The notes beneath the pieces are model-generated. The model was not told where the DNA came from, ran no database searches, and saw only the letters and a program-made list of their open reading frames with translations. Shown in pieces: positions 50,690 to 60,755 of a stretch of 64,000 nt of DNA. Made by a program: the position numbers and the translations under genes. Origin of the DNA: Odontesthes bonariensis (lineage: Eukaryota; Chordata; Actinopteri; Atheriniformes; Atherinopsidae). The stretch spans positions 20,668,227 to 20,732,226 of the forward strand of contig NC_134515.1 of NCBI RefSeq assembly GCF_027942865.1, written 5' to 3'. How positions within the stretch are numbered: position 1 is the first letter of the stretch; the number at the start of each line of letters is the position of its first letter.

Positions 50690-51060
50690 AGGGCTGTGTG
50701 TGAGCAGAAGTCCCTCTGTCACCCTGTGCACGGACAGACGCACTCACGCCAGTAGGAGGGGATTGTGGGAAGGGGGTGTAGTTCTCAGAGGGTGTGCTCT
50801 ACTCCTCTCGTTTCCCTTCTTCCCGCCATCACGGCCCTCTTCTCCTTCAGTCCTCCGGCCCAGCCCGCCGCACACATACAGCCATCAGGTATTTTTCTCT
50901 TTTATCCTGCGACATCTCTTCCCGTCTTATTTACTACCCTATAATCTGTCTTCTGCAGTTCCTCTCGCCCGCTTCATTATGGTTTTCCTCCTGTAAACGT
51001 GCGCGCCATCGCTAGTTGCCACGCCGCACTCCGCTCGCCGCCATTTTGGCTCAATGGACA
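50690..51060 (+). promoter_or_regulatory. GC/CpG-rich segment with YY1-like site, promoter candidate
   Basis: CpG density rises from about 50730 and peaks at 50999-51050 (GCGCGCCATCG, CCACGCCGCACTCCGC). GCCGCCATTTTGGC (51037-51050) matches the YY1 consensus on the complementary strand, common just downstream of CpG promoters. The nearest plus-strand gene is the let-7 pair 5.7 kb downstream. Activity not shown. Confidence 0.35.
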
Positions 51061-54000
51061 TAGCAGGAGAAACTTTTCTAAAGCTTAGAGTGACTCTGTG
51101 AATCCCTGCTGAACATCCTCTGTCTCTTGCTTTCTTTATCTCCTCCTCCTCTTCCCTCTTTGCTCCAGGACTGCAGACTCTGCCACAGCGGTAGACAGTC
51201 TCCCTGTGACTCTCTGTACTGAACAGGTGTCTCTTTTGAGACTGGCAAGGGCAAGAGCAGGCCCTATGGTTTACTTTCTGACCCCAGAGGGTGGACTCTG
51301 CGAGAGCGCTTTTGTTGAAGCCAGGTCAGTGTAAGTTTAGTCATTAGATCAACGTGTTGAAGAGCTGCCCAAACGGGACAAGTGAAACGCTCGTCACGTC
51401 TCTTTTCATCCGGAACTGTTGTGATAGGTAATATGAGGCAAATATTTACTTTGGTTCTCATTTTCTTAGCACACTGTTTGCACTCTCTGCCACTGTGAAA
51501 ACTCGGGTAAGTGGCAGTTCTTTCATATGAAAATGTGTGTTTGTTCAAACCAGTGTTAGGTTTTATCACTATGCAATATAGGGGTGTGGCAGTTTGTTAG
51601 AAGGTGGAAGTATTTGTCCTGGATTTATGAGTCACAGGCTACTGCATATGACACACTTTACATTTGAGAACAAACTCAAGCAGGAACAAAACCCAGATCA
51701 TTTAAACAACTTGAAAAATCGAAAATTTGGCTGTTTAGTTTCGTACGTCTGTCGTCGTCTGTTTACAATGTTACGGCTGTCGTGTGACAACATTTATCTG
51801 ATGTCAATTTCTGTCAGTCTCCTAGAAAACAAGCAAAAGATTCATATTCAGCTCTATTCATAATTACAGCAACGGTGTCAGAAACCAGAATACCCTCAAA
51901 CAAAAGCAAAATAATAGAATTAGACAAAACAGAAAATTGAATATCAACAAACAGCCAATCCAAATGCTCACTCTACTTTAAAAAAATTTATTGGAGTATC
52001 TGTATGCACAGTTTGGAGCCTAAGTGGGTAGCTTATTGCCTTACTGTATCTTGGTCTAAATAGGGGTTGGTGTTAAGATGGCGCCTACATGCCACGTGTA
52101 AACATGAGCAGACCCTTTCAACATACCCTTCACAATTCGTGGGTAAGCTACTGCCAGATCCTCTTCATCAGCCTCTGTCATTTCAAAATGCTAATCTTTT
52201 AGAATTCAAAGGCAGTTTACAACAGAGAATATGATCAAGTTTCCATAAGAACCTAATTCTAAAAAAGTGTAACAGTAAAGTAAGGTACCGGGTAAATGTG
52301 AAGAAAGAAGCTCAAGAGAAATGGAGAGAACAAGAGTTACTGTAGAGAGAAAGAAAGAGAGGTAGGAGTAGAAGAGCTCTTTTCCCCGCCCCTCTCTTAT
52401 CCTCAGATGAACTTTTCGTGTTGCCTCATAATGTTTCTGAGCTTTTTTTCCTTGAGGCAGTCAGGCTAACTTCCTGCATTCAGCCTCAACATAGTTGATT
52501 GGCTGATATCTCGGCTGACCGGCCGCAGTTTGCAGCGAGGCGACAGGAAGTTTCTCTTCTCATGCAGGAAGCTGCAGCTGTTTCATCCTGACATACCCTA
52601 CTTTGCACTCTTGCACGCATACAGTCAGTAAACATGCACACAAATGGGTGGGCTGTTTTTCGAAAGGAATACCTGGGTTTAGATGCTGTTTTTTGTGTGT
52701 CTGTGTGCTGCATGTGTGTGGAATTAGTAAATGCTGTAACATGTGGGTGTGTAACAACACGTCAGGCAAGGACTCTGGGATATCAGAAACATTTGAAACC
52801 ATGGAAACCACACATCTCATTAGCTCATTAGCAAAAGAGAGAATAAGTAGAAAAGAGATACAGGGAGTAAATGGAGAAGATGAGGGAAACCACCTATTTT
52901 TCTTCATTATGATGTTTGAGAAACTCCTGCATTCTGGGTAATTGGAGACTCTTCAGAGATGGTGCTGTTCTTCTATTGACTAATATTTCTTACTCTCTTG
53001 AGGTCAGTTCATATAAGAATTTAAAAAAAGCATTGCTGATGTTATTACAAAACACTGTAGCATCAGTTAATAAATAATAATGGACATTTACATGTGTGGA
53101 ATGACTGCATGCGGAATCATCTTTTTGAATACAGAGTTTTTACTTCAGTTCTATTTCTACATTTTTATCTAAGGTTTGAATAATTATTGGACAGTGTTTT
53201 AAACAGCACTCACTGTGACTACTTTATTCTGATGCCGGATGTGGGTCATGCTGCAATGTTTATCGAAGTTATAGCGGTTGAACATTTCATTCGCTCAATC
53301 AGACGCTGACTGCAATGGAATTCCTATTCAATCGGTCAGTCAGTGGCTTATTTGATGCACACAGGTGAAGTTACAGCGCTGTGTGGTCACCACCAGTTTG
53401 TGCTTGTGTGTAAGCAAATGCATATGGCAGCATATCTTTGTGTACATGCACTCACGTGAGAATGAACCATGAGGGTGTTTTTCCTGGTTAATGAGGACAT
53501 ATAGAACATCAGAGCGGGCACCATGCCAAGTGAGATGGAGAAGGCTCAGTGCTCGTGTCCTTCCTCCTTTACGGTAGGAATAAGGCATTCAGTGGGTGGG
53601 AAGATGAAAAAGCTGGTTAGATGCAGTCACCGTAGCGCTTTGAAGAGGATTAATAAAACCAGGAATAAGTAAGACAACACATCTGTTTGCATCTTTTTAA
53701 CAGTGGGATTTCTTCATCCCGCCGTCTTTTGTGTGGCATACTTCCTTTGCCAATGCCAGCTCCCCCACTGCGCCTCCTCCTCTTTTCTTTTTTTTGCACA
53801 CCACCAACACCTCCTTACTCCCTTATTGAAATTCTGCCTGGCACACAGACACTGCCCATTCTTGGCACAAAGCTCAGAGAGAGGGAGAGAGTGGGAAAGA
53901 GAGAAAAAACCTGTACCAATCGTCCGGTTCCCCCTCCTGTGTGGTGTCTGTGCCAAGCATTCATCCCGTCTCGCTGACGAAGGGACCGGGCAACCCAATA

Positions 54001-56740
54001 GGTATTTCCCTGCCTCTGCTTCCTTTGATAATCCACTCCAAATTTGAGAAGTTTTGTTGGCATCTGAGTGTGCTGAGTGTGTTTTGGGATTTGCTAATTA
54101 ATTGTGGAAGCATTAGGTGAGGAAAGAATTTAAGGAAACCTATATCCGGTCAGAGTGGGTGAGAGGGGAAGCTAAGGCCTTCTGTTTCAGTGATATTTTT
54201 CATCGTAATTTTTGCATGGATTTTGATTTGCTTAAGATGCCGCAGAAGTTATCGAATTTTCTTCTTTTTGTGTTTTTACAGCTTGGCAGCTTTAAAATTA
54301 ATGCAGGACGTTTGGATTTGGTTGAGCGGCCGTTTTAATGGTATTTTGGTCCTCATTTTTACAATGAAAAGGGCAAACAAATACGGGCAAAATGTTTTTA
54401 CCAATTGTAGTTCAAATATTTCGCCCTTGAACAGCATTTTAACTTTTTGGAAGCATAAATAGCTTGATCACAACACTGTGCCATTGTTGTTTTTGGACAT
54501 GTTTCCTTTTTAATTTTCTCCAAAAACAATCAGCTGTGGCTTCGTAGTTACATCTAGCAAAGTGTAAAACATCTGTTGAAAAACTTACTAAAGACGACTA
54601 AAGAGCTATAACTTACACAAAATTTGGAAACTTTAGAAGGAACTGTCATCGAAAGACAGATTATGAAGATGAAGCAGGAAATTGCCTCCAGAAAAACACA
54701 TCCTGGTCGGACCCAGCCGAATAGTGTTATCAGAAGGCAGGAGGGGACAAGGTCTATTCTCTTGGCTTACTTATAATGTGAATTTACTGACATGTCGCAG
54801 TAATTCTTCTTTTTACAGATGCACGTGGTCAGATTGACAGATGAGATTTACTCACTGGGTCACATTTCTTCCTTTTCTTCTCTGAGATCCCCTCAGCTGT
54901 CCCTCGGGCTTGGGGAGCATTAATTTTGTGGCTGTTGACAGAGAAAATGATTTGCTCCAGCTGAGCTGTGCATGCCTCTTTTATGTGGCGTAGAAAATGC
55001 CCACAGTCTTCGACAACAGCACCCAGCAGAGCTCACATGACTGACCGAGTTTTGCCTCGGTGTTTCCAAAACATTTTAGGGAATGGGACGCCAATTTTTT
55101 GTAATTAACCCACAAGCATTTTACGTTGTAAATCTTATTTTTTTTTCTTTTAAATGCTCAGATGTGCCATCAGATCTTGATCAATTTGACCTTTTTCCCC
55201 AAGTACACTGTCATATCACAATTTGTCTGTTTGACATTTCCTTCAAACGCAGTCCCAGTCAGGAGATGTTTCTCAGGGACCAAACAGAGCTCATAGATCT
55301 GTCACTGGCGTGGCGGCAGAGGTGGGCATCATGCCAGCACACCCCCACCGCATTCTGTCTGCCAGTTCTTCAGTAATCAAGCTAGTGGGGTTTACTGCAT
55401 GCTAACTACAAGCTGGTCTGGACCAAGTCTCAGGGGTTGTGGCTTTATGCTAATTTATGCAAGTAGTGTACTTTCTAAGCCATTCTCTGTCTGTCTGAGG
55501 CCCAGACCTGGCATTTAGTCTGGCACTCATTAACCCTTCAGTTGCTGACATGTTAACCTGCTGGCACATTTGAGTCTTTATTTCATGTCTCACAACAGTT
55601 TTTTTTTAGTAACTGGCAAACAGAGGGGACCATCACTTTCTGGACAGTCTGTTTGTTTAGAGATCGTGATTGTTGTGTGTGATCATGCTTTTCTCTGTCT
55701 GATAAGAAATGTTACTTTCCCTCTGCTGCAGCACTCGAGATCGGCTGTGTTGTCTGAGTCTGCTGGCTTCGTGTCAGTGCTTGGCACAAGATTGATTCTC
55801 CACAACTCGCGATAAAACAGCTGCTCTTTCTTCGTCATCAAGCAGCGGGTTCAGAAAAAAAAAGAAAAAGAAAAAGCAATATGAAAGGTGGACCTTGTAA
55901 TGTTTTTAAGTAGACCTAAAATGGCCGATGTGCAAGACGCCATTTTGTGTTTCCTTGTTGTGTTTTGGGGGGCAGAATCCCAGCTTTGTATTCAATCAGA
56001 GGCAGCTGGTGGAAGCCATATTTGCAGGCATCTGCGTGTGTGTACCTCCGCCTGAGAAGCAGCAGCCAGCCTACACAGGGATAGCCCACTGGAATGAGCT
56101 CAGTTTTTGGCAAAAACGGAAAAGGATTCCTGGCACAGAGTCGAGCAGCTCTTTTTTTTTTTTTTTTTTTTTTTTCGATCACATGCCAGAGTCTCAGGAA
56201 GCCAGTGAGTTGTTTGTTGGGCTTTCACACGTTAGTGCTCTCAGTTTCTAGAATCCGTTCACCATTAAATTATTTGTCTATCATTTATTCAAATGGAACA
56301 CACTCATCTTTGCAACAAACAAGCTCGGTTGATCAGGGAACATGAGAACATTTGCAAAATCACCGAGGGGTTGTCTATTGTTATCAAGTGATAAATGTTT
56401 GTCTAAATCTTGGCATTTGAAGACTTGTCATTAAAAAACGAGCGGATTCAGCTGAAGTCGGGATTTTGAAACATTTCCAGGAAAATGGTTTAAAGAAAGA
56501 CGAAGAAGTGGACACAGATAAAACTGAAAATACTATTCTTCTTTCTTCAGGGACTGAAGACACATTCGTCAATAATATTGTAGAAATAAGATTTCAGAAA
56601 TAGAATCCTTATCCAGTGTACCCATGGCACTTATCTTGAAGAGAAGTTCATTAAGATAACCCTTTCTGTCTCTTTTTCTGTGTACCCCTGCAGGAAAGTT
56701 ACCTTTGTGGATCTCTGGTTCTGAAGCAGCGTGGATGCTG
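51061..56740. other. Non-coding region upstream of let-7
   Basis: No protein exon recognised on either strand. Contains (TG)n near 52690-52730, poly(T) near 56152-56175 and poly(A)-rich short repeats near 55855-55875. It may be the body of the let-7 primary transcript. Confidence 0.4.
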
Positions 56741-56830
56741 TCCTTGGGGCTGAGGTAGTAGATTGAATAGTTGTGGGGTTTTGCAACCTCTTTGTCAGAT
56801 AACTATACAATCTACTGTCTTTCCCAAGGA
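56741..56830 (+). ncRNA. let-7k: let-7 microRNA precursor (let-7k-like)
   Basis: The 5p arm at 56751-56772 starts TGAGGTAGTAGATTGAATAG, the let-7 seed GAGGTAG with the let-7k-type AGATTGAATAG. The 3p arm at 56803-56824 reads CTATACAATCTACTGTCTTT. TCCTTGGGG at the base pairs with CCCAAGGA, and the loop includes the usual unpaired TGTCAGATAA-type segment. let-7 represses LIN28, RAS and other growth genes. The sequence equals chicken let-7k as I recall it; zebrafish naming may differ. Confidence 0.95.
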
Positions 56831-57000
56831 GATAGCTGAGTCAGCCACTCGCCAACTGTCATCTCCAGATGGGCAATCATGCAGTCCAATCAAGTCCAAG
56901 CAATTAATCTAACTGCTTTGTGACAAGCTTCTTTAGATCTTCTTTGCTGGAATGACTAAATTAGGTTTTGATTTTCCCTGATAGGTGAACATGACTTGGG

Positions 57001-57096
57001 CTCTGTCAGGGTGAGGTAGTAGGTTGTATAGTTTTTTGGGTGGGACTGCACCCTGCTCAGGTGATAACTATACAGTCTATTGCCTTCCCTGAGGAG
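57001..57096 (+). ncRNA. let-7j: let-7 microRNA precursor (let-7a/let-7j-like)
   Basis: The 5p arm at 57012-57033 starts TGAGGTAGTAGGTTGTATAG, identical to let-7a over this stretch. The 3p arm at 57068-57089 reads CTATACAGTCTATTGCCTTC. CTCTGTCAGGG pairs with CCCTGAGGAG at the base. It lies 240 nt after the first let-7, so both probably come from one primary transcript. Chicken let-7j has this mature sequence and is paired with let-7k, hence the symbol. Confidence 0.95.
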
Positions 57097-57270
57097 CTCA
57101 CTAGACACTTGTGGATATTCAACACTCCCAGTTAAAGTGTAACGTATACTCTCGGATATTGTACAAATGGAGCAGGAACGTACAGTGTGTGCTCTGAAGG
57201 ATTAGTGTTTAAATGACTGCACCTGTTTGATTAACTGCATCTGTGACCTGCTTTCAAATATGTACATCTC

Positions 57271-57276
57271 AATAAA
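57271..57276 (+). terminator. Possible poly(A) signal of the let-7 primary transcript
   Basis: AATAAA lies 175 nt after the second let-7 hairpin, in CATCTCAATAAAATCACA. A second AATAAA is at about 57312. Both are before the convergent adenosine receptor gene. Confidence 0.4.
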
Positions 57277-57388
57277 ATCACACTTGCTTCAAATCAGTTG
57301 TTCAAAAATCAATAAATGGCATCTTGAAATGATCTCTCACACACTCACTGCAATCTGATTCAGGTTCATTCTTTCAATTTCCAGACTC

Positions 57389-57394
57389 TTTATT
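57389..57394 (-). terminator. Possible poly(A) signal of the adenosine receptor gene
   Basis: TTTATT on the plus strand is AATAAA on the minus strand, about 350 nt after the receptor stop codon. Confidence 0.4.
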
Positions 57395-57496
57395 TTATGC
57401 AGGGTCGTGGGGGGCTGGAGTGTATCCAGGTCACCAGTCCATCACAGGGCCCTGATTGTGATTGAGCAGCAGCTATTAAGTTTCTTAGTGTTTGGT

Positions 57497-57511
57497 ACCA
57501 TCTAGTGGAGC
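57497..57511 (-). promoter_or_regulatory. CTCF-like motif, minus orientation
   Basis: The minus strand reads GCTCCACTAGATGGTACC; CCACTAGATGGTA matches the CTCF core except T for C at one position. It faces the plus-strand motif at 47315. Confidence 0.3.
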
Positions 57512-57745
57512 TTTAGGAAATTGCTCTGACTGAGATAAAATTTGCATTTATCAGAGAGGACATAGCATGCCATAGGCCAGGGGATTTTGTGTTTGAACCA
57601 ATTACAATAGACTTTATGACTTCAAACAGTCTACGTACTTAGTTTTTCTAAGAAAGGACCAAACTTCTCAGTAAGTCCTATGAATACAAACCTTGGACAC
57701 ACTCTTTTTTTTCCCATCGCTTTTATCCACACATCTGTGTTTGGA

Positions 57746-58978
57746 TTAGTTGCCTGTTATTGATCTTTGAGCTGGCTTGTCTTTCTGGCAACAGTTTAGC
57801 CACAGGAGGAGCCGCCTCCATATTTGACTGTAGGCCTGCTGGATCTTTGGGATGCGATAAGCGTAGACCACAGGGTTGACTGCAGAGTTGGCATGAGATA
57901 GGAGTATACCTGGAAAAATTAGATCTGTTACTGTCGTATTCCACAACAAATGCTGTTATACATTCTGATCTAAAAGCACATGATCTATGGTAAAATAAGT
58001 CAAGGCATCTGATGCAACTAAACAAATCTCTTAATTAACTGTTGGCTGTGTAAGGAGTTAGAAAAGTGCTGTGACCTGCCTGCATAGAGTGTTCCCTGCG
58101 TCACTGCTTGAGGACCCTGGAACAGGAGAAGACAGTTCATCAGGTGCAGAGGAATCCAGCAGCATGCAAACAGAATAAGAACCAGAGCCAAGGAGCAGGC
58201 CAGCCTCTTCTCCCTGAGCAGAGAGGCCCGTACTTGAGGGCAGCTTTTCTTCAGACGTCTCTGCAGGCTCCAGAAGATTCTGGCATAAAGGAAGGTCATG
58301 ACCAGCAGAGGGGCCATGACACATCCAAGAAAGTTAAAGTAGACCATGAAGGGAAGGGAGACAACTGAGAGGAAAGTACAAGGTGGAGAGACGAAGGTAC
58401 TGGAAGATGTATTGGTGGTATCAGAGGTTTGGGAGGGGTAGTTGTGCCACCCAAACAGAGGGGTGAAACCAAGAAGAGAGGAAAGTATCCAGCACACAGA
58501 CACGGCCAACCATGTTCCCCTTTGTGTGGCCAGGGCTTTGTATCTGAAAATGAGGGATAGAGGATGAACGTGAGGAGATTATTTTAAAAAAAACATGTTG
58601 GAACATGCAGTGGTTCCGTGTTTCAGTGGTCGGATCTCACCTGAGAGGCATTTGCAGCCGTAGATATCGGTCCACGGCGATAGCCAGCAGTGACAGCACG
58701 GACGCCTGCGTCAGCACGAGCACAACACAGCTGAGAAGCAGGCACAGCTCAGGGATCAGACTCACCCAGCCATCCAACAGCACAGCTAGGGGCACAGCAG
58801 CCACACCTACTAAGAAGTCAGCCACCGCCAAGGAAACAAGGAAGCAGAAAGTTGGCTCCCGAAGGGAATCCCGGATGCCGACACACACTGCGCACACCAC
58901 CAAAACGTTTCCAAAGCAGCATACCATAGCAATTAGGACTTCTAGCACTGTGTAGGCCCCCCAACTCCATCCCGGCAT
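57746..58978 (-). CDS. adora3: Adenosine receptor, A3/A1-like, complete, three exons
   Basis: Class A GPCR for adenosine at the plasma membrane, expected to couple to Gi. Exons 58978-58641, 58543-58080 and 57909-57746 give 966 nt, 321 aa (human A1 326, A3 318). Motifs: EVLIAM and GNVLVVCAV (TM1), [10 protein letters not shown] (TM2), [10 protein letters not shown] with DRY (TM3), MVYFNFLG (TM5), [10 protein letters not shown] (TM6), [19 protein letters not shown] with NPxxY (TM7). ECL2 has CTF, keeping the ligand-stacking Phe; the Glu expected next to it in A1/A2 receptors is absent, as in A3. LLSHANS is also A3-like. The intron after [11 protein letters not shown] is at the family position. 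The second intron appears to use a GC donor (GCAG|GCAGGT) with a normal acceptor. The start was chosen for the usual short N-terminus; an in-frame ATG lies at 59071. Confidence 0.9.
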
Positions 58979-59915
58979 CACTGCAGATAGAGAGCATGGA
59001 CGACAGAGAAGCTGTTCAGTTCGATACAGCAAGTTTCCTTGAAACTTGTGCACAGGTGTGATGATTTCCAAAGAACAAACAAATCTTAATCCTTACTTGT
59101 TTGAACAGTCTGTTGCAGTTTCCAAGAATCTTGGCTTCAAATGACTATAAAAGCAATGACCAGATGCTCTTTATACGCCAACACGCATGCGCCTCTACGT
59201 GCACACACAACAACAATAGGCAGGCACTCCATGGAGACGCCATCTGTATTCCATCAGTAAGTAAAAATCCTCCTCAAACTGATAAATATACCACAGGAGC
59301 TTTAGAGGAGGGGATGTCTAAATGAGCCTAAACAACCTTCAAATGTAACAGGTGTGTCTTTCTCAATTCCACAATGTAAAAGTACTCACATATGAGTCTT
59401 TATAAACTTTTATAATCAGGTAAATGCTCTGTATTACATGAATAAAGCAGTCAGGCAATATGGTTACATGGTTATAAGGATACCTATGAACTATATAACT
59501 ATGTTACTGGGCGAGAGGCAAGGTACACTTTGGACATGTCAACAGTCCATTACAGGCCCCTGATTTAATTGGATGATTTAACTGAATTCAGTTGATGAAA
59601 AAGTGTCTTGGATCTACTAGAATTTTAAAGTTCCCATACTCGTATGAAATGGCTGATATGGGAATCAAACACATTACTTGTTACTGAAAATACAAGCATG
59701 TATTACAAGAGCAAGTTTAGAACAGTTAAAAAAGCTCTAAAAATGGCCAAAAGTCCACTGCACAATATTCAAATGTGTGTTGATAATAATGCAGTGTGCC
59801 TCTGTGTCATTTAGAGTGTAGCATATACACTCTTTAGGACCCAACTATTTTACTAGGAAAATGAGGTCACTATAGTTTGGAATCTTACATAAAAGGTGTA
59901 CTCAGCTTCAGTTCA
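58979..59915. other. 5' flank of the adenosine receptor gene
   Basis: No second gene seen. 58979-59071 remains open in the receptor frame and is probably 5' UTR. The rest is AT-rich. Confidence 0.4.
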
Positions 59916-59939
59916 GTGTGTGTGTGTGCGTGTGTGTGT

Positions 59940-60005
<66 letters not shown>

Positions 60006-60010
60006 ATGTG
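59916..60010 (+). repeat. Long (TG)n microsatellite
   Basis: About 95 bases of almost pure TG with single CG, GAG and CA interruptions. Likely polymorphic; open frames of CVCV or THTH here are artefacts. Confidence 0.95.
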
Positions 60011-60755
60011 TGCTCTGTTCTGTTTGTGAGGGGGATGTTCTGGATGTTACTTATTAGCAGGTCTGTTTGCGATGGTGGTTTTTTAATGCACAGGTACTTT
60101 GCATACAATTTTGGGTATGGTTGCATGTCTGTGTGTGTATATACTTCAGGCACATTTGTTTTTATTTGGATGAGATGCACTACACAGTGGATCTTTGTTC
60201 ATGTATACAGGGAGAAGTCTAGCTGTAGAAAGACAAATAGTCAGGTGTTCTGAAAATAGTTTGCTTTATTTGTCACATATTTCAACATAAACGGATCAAG
60301 TTTACACATTCTAATTTTGCTTAGATGTCTATGAAATGATCATGTACTCTATCTGCTGAATTTCTTCAATACAGGATCACTAAAAGAAAAAAAAACAACA
60401 CAACTTTTACTTTAAGAAAGATTTAAGTTATACTTATAAAGTAGATATAACGTGACAACCTTATAGATTTACTAGATTGAATGCCAACTGACCTCTAACA
60501 CACAACCTGCTCTGAGGTTTGCATCTTTGTTTCAATTTCATAATTCACTCTTCATTCCAACTCCAGTCCATTACAGTTCTTCATTCAAAAAAAGCTTTGA
60601 CCATTTTATGCTCTGGCTTTTTAAATACTCAGTATTCATTTGCTCTTCAAAATGCCTTAGAATTAGAATCAGCAGAAAGGACATCAAGTGATTTCAATTA
60701 ACATCTCTTTCGTTCATTCCATTTCTATGCTTTTGTCCACTCTCGTCCATACAGT
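60011..60755. other. Intergenic, likely 3' UTR of the Spi-type gene near its right end
   Basis: TG-rich flank of the microsatellite, then AT-rich sequence. TTTATT on the plus strand at about 60265 (AATAAA on minus) could end the Spi-type transcript about 490 nt after its stop codon. No other gene seen. Confidence 0.4.

Noticed and set aside
53687-54063. Overlapping open frames of about 80-115 aa on both strands
   Set aside because: No splice context, no recognised motif, and composition typical of random open sequence.
58637-59071. Adenosine receptor start at the upstream ATG (59071)
   Set aside because: It would add 31 residues; A1/A3 receptors have N-termini of about 10 residues, matching the ATG at 58978.
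59908-60253. Open frames of repeated CV or TH residues
   Set aside because: Translation of the long (TG)n tract.
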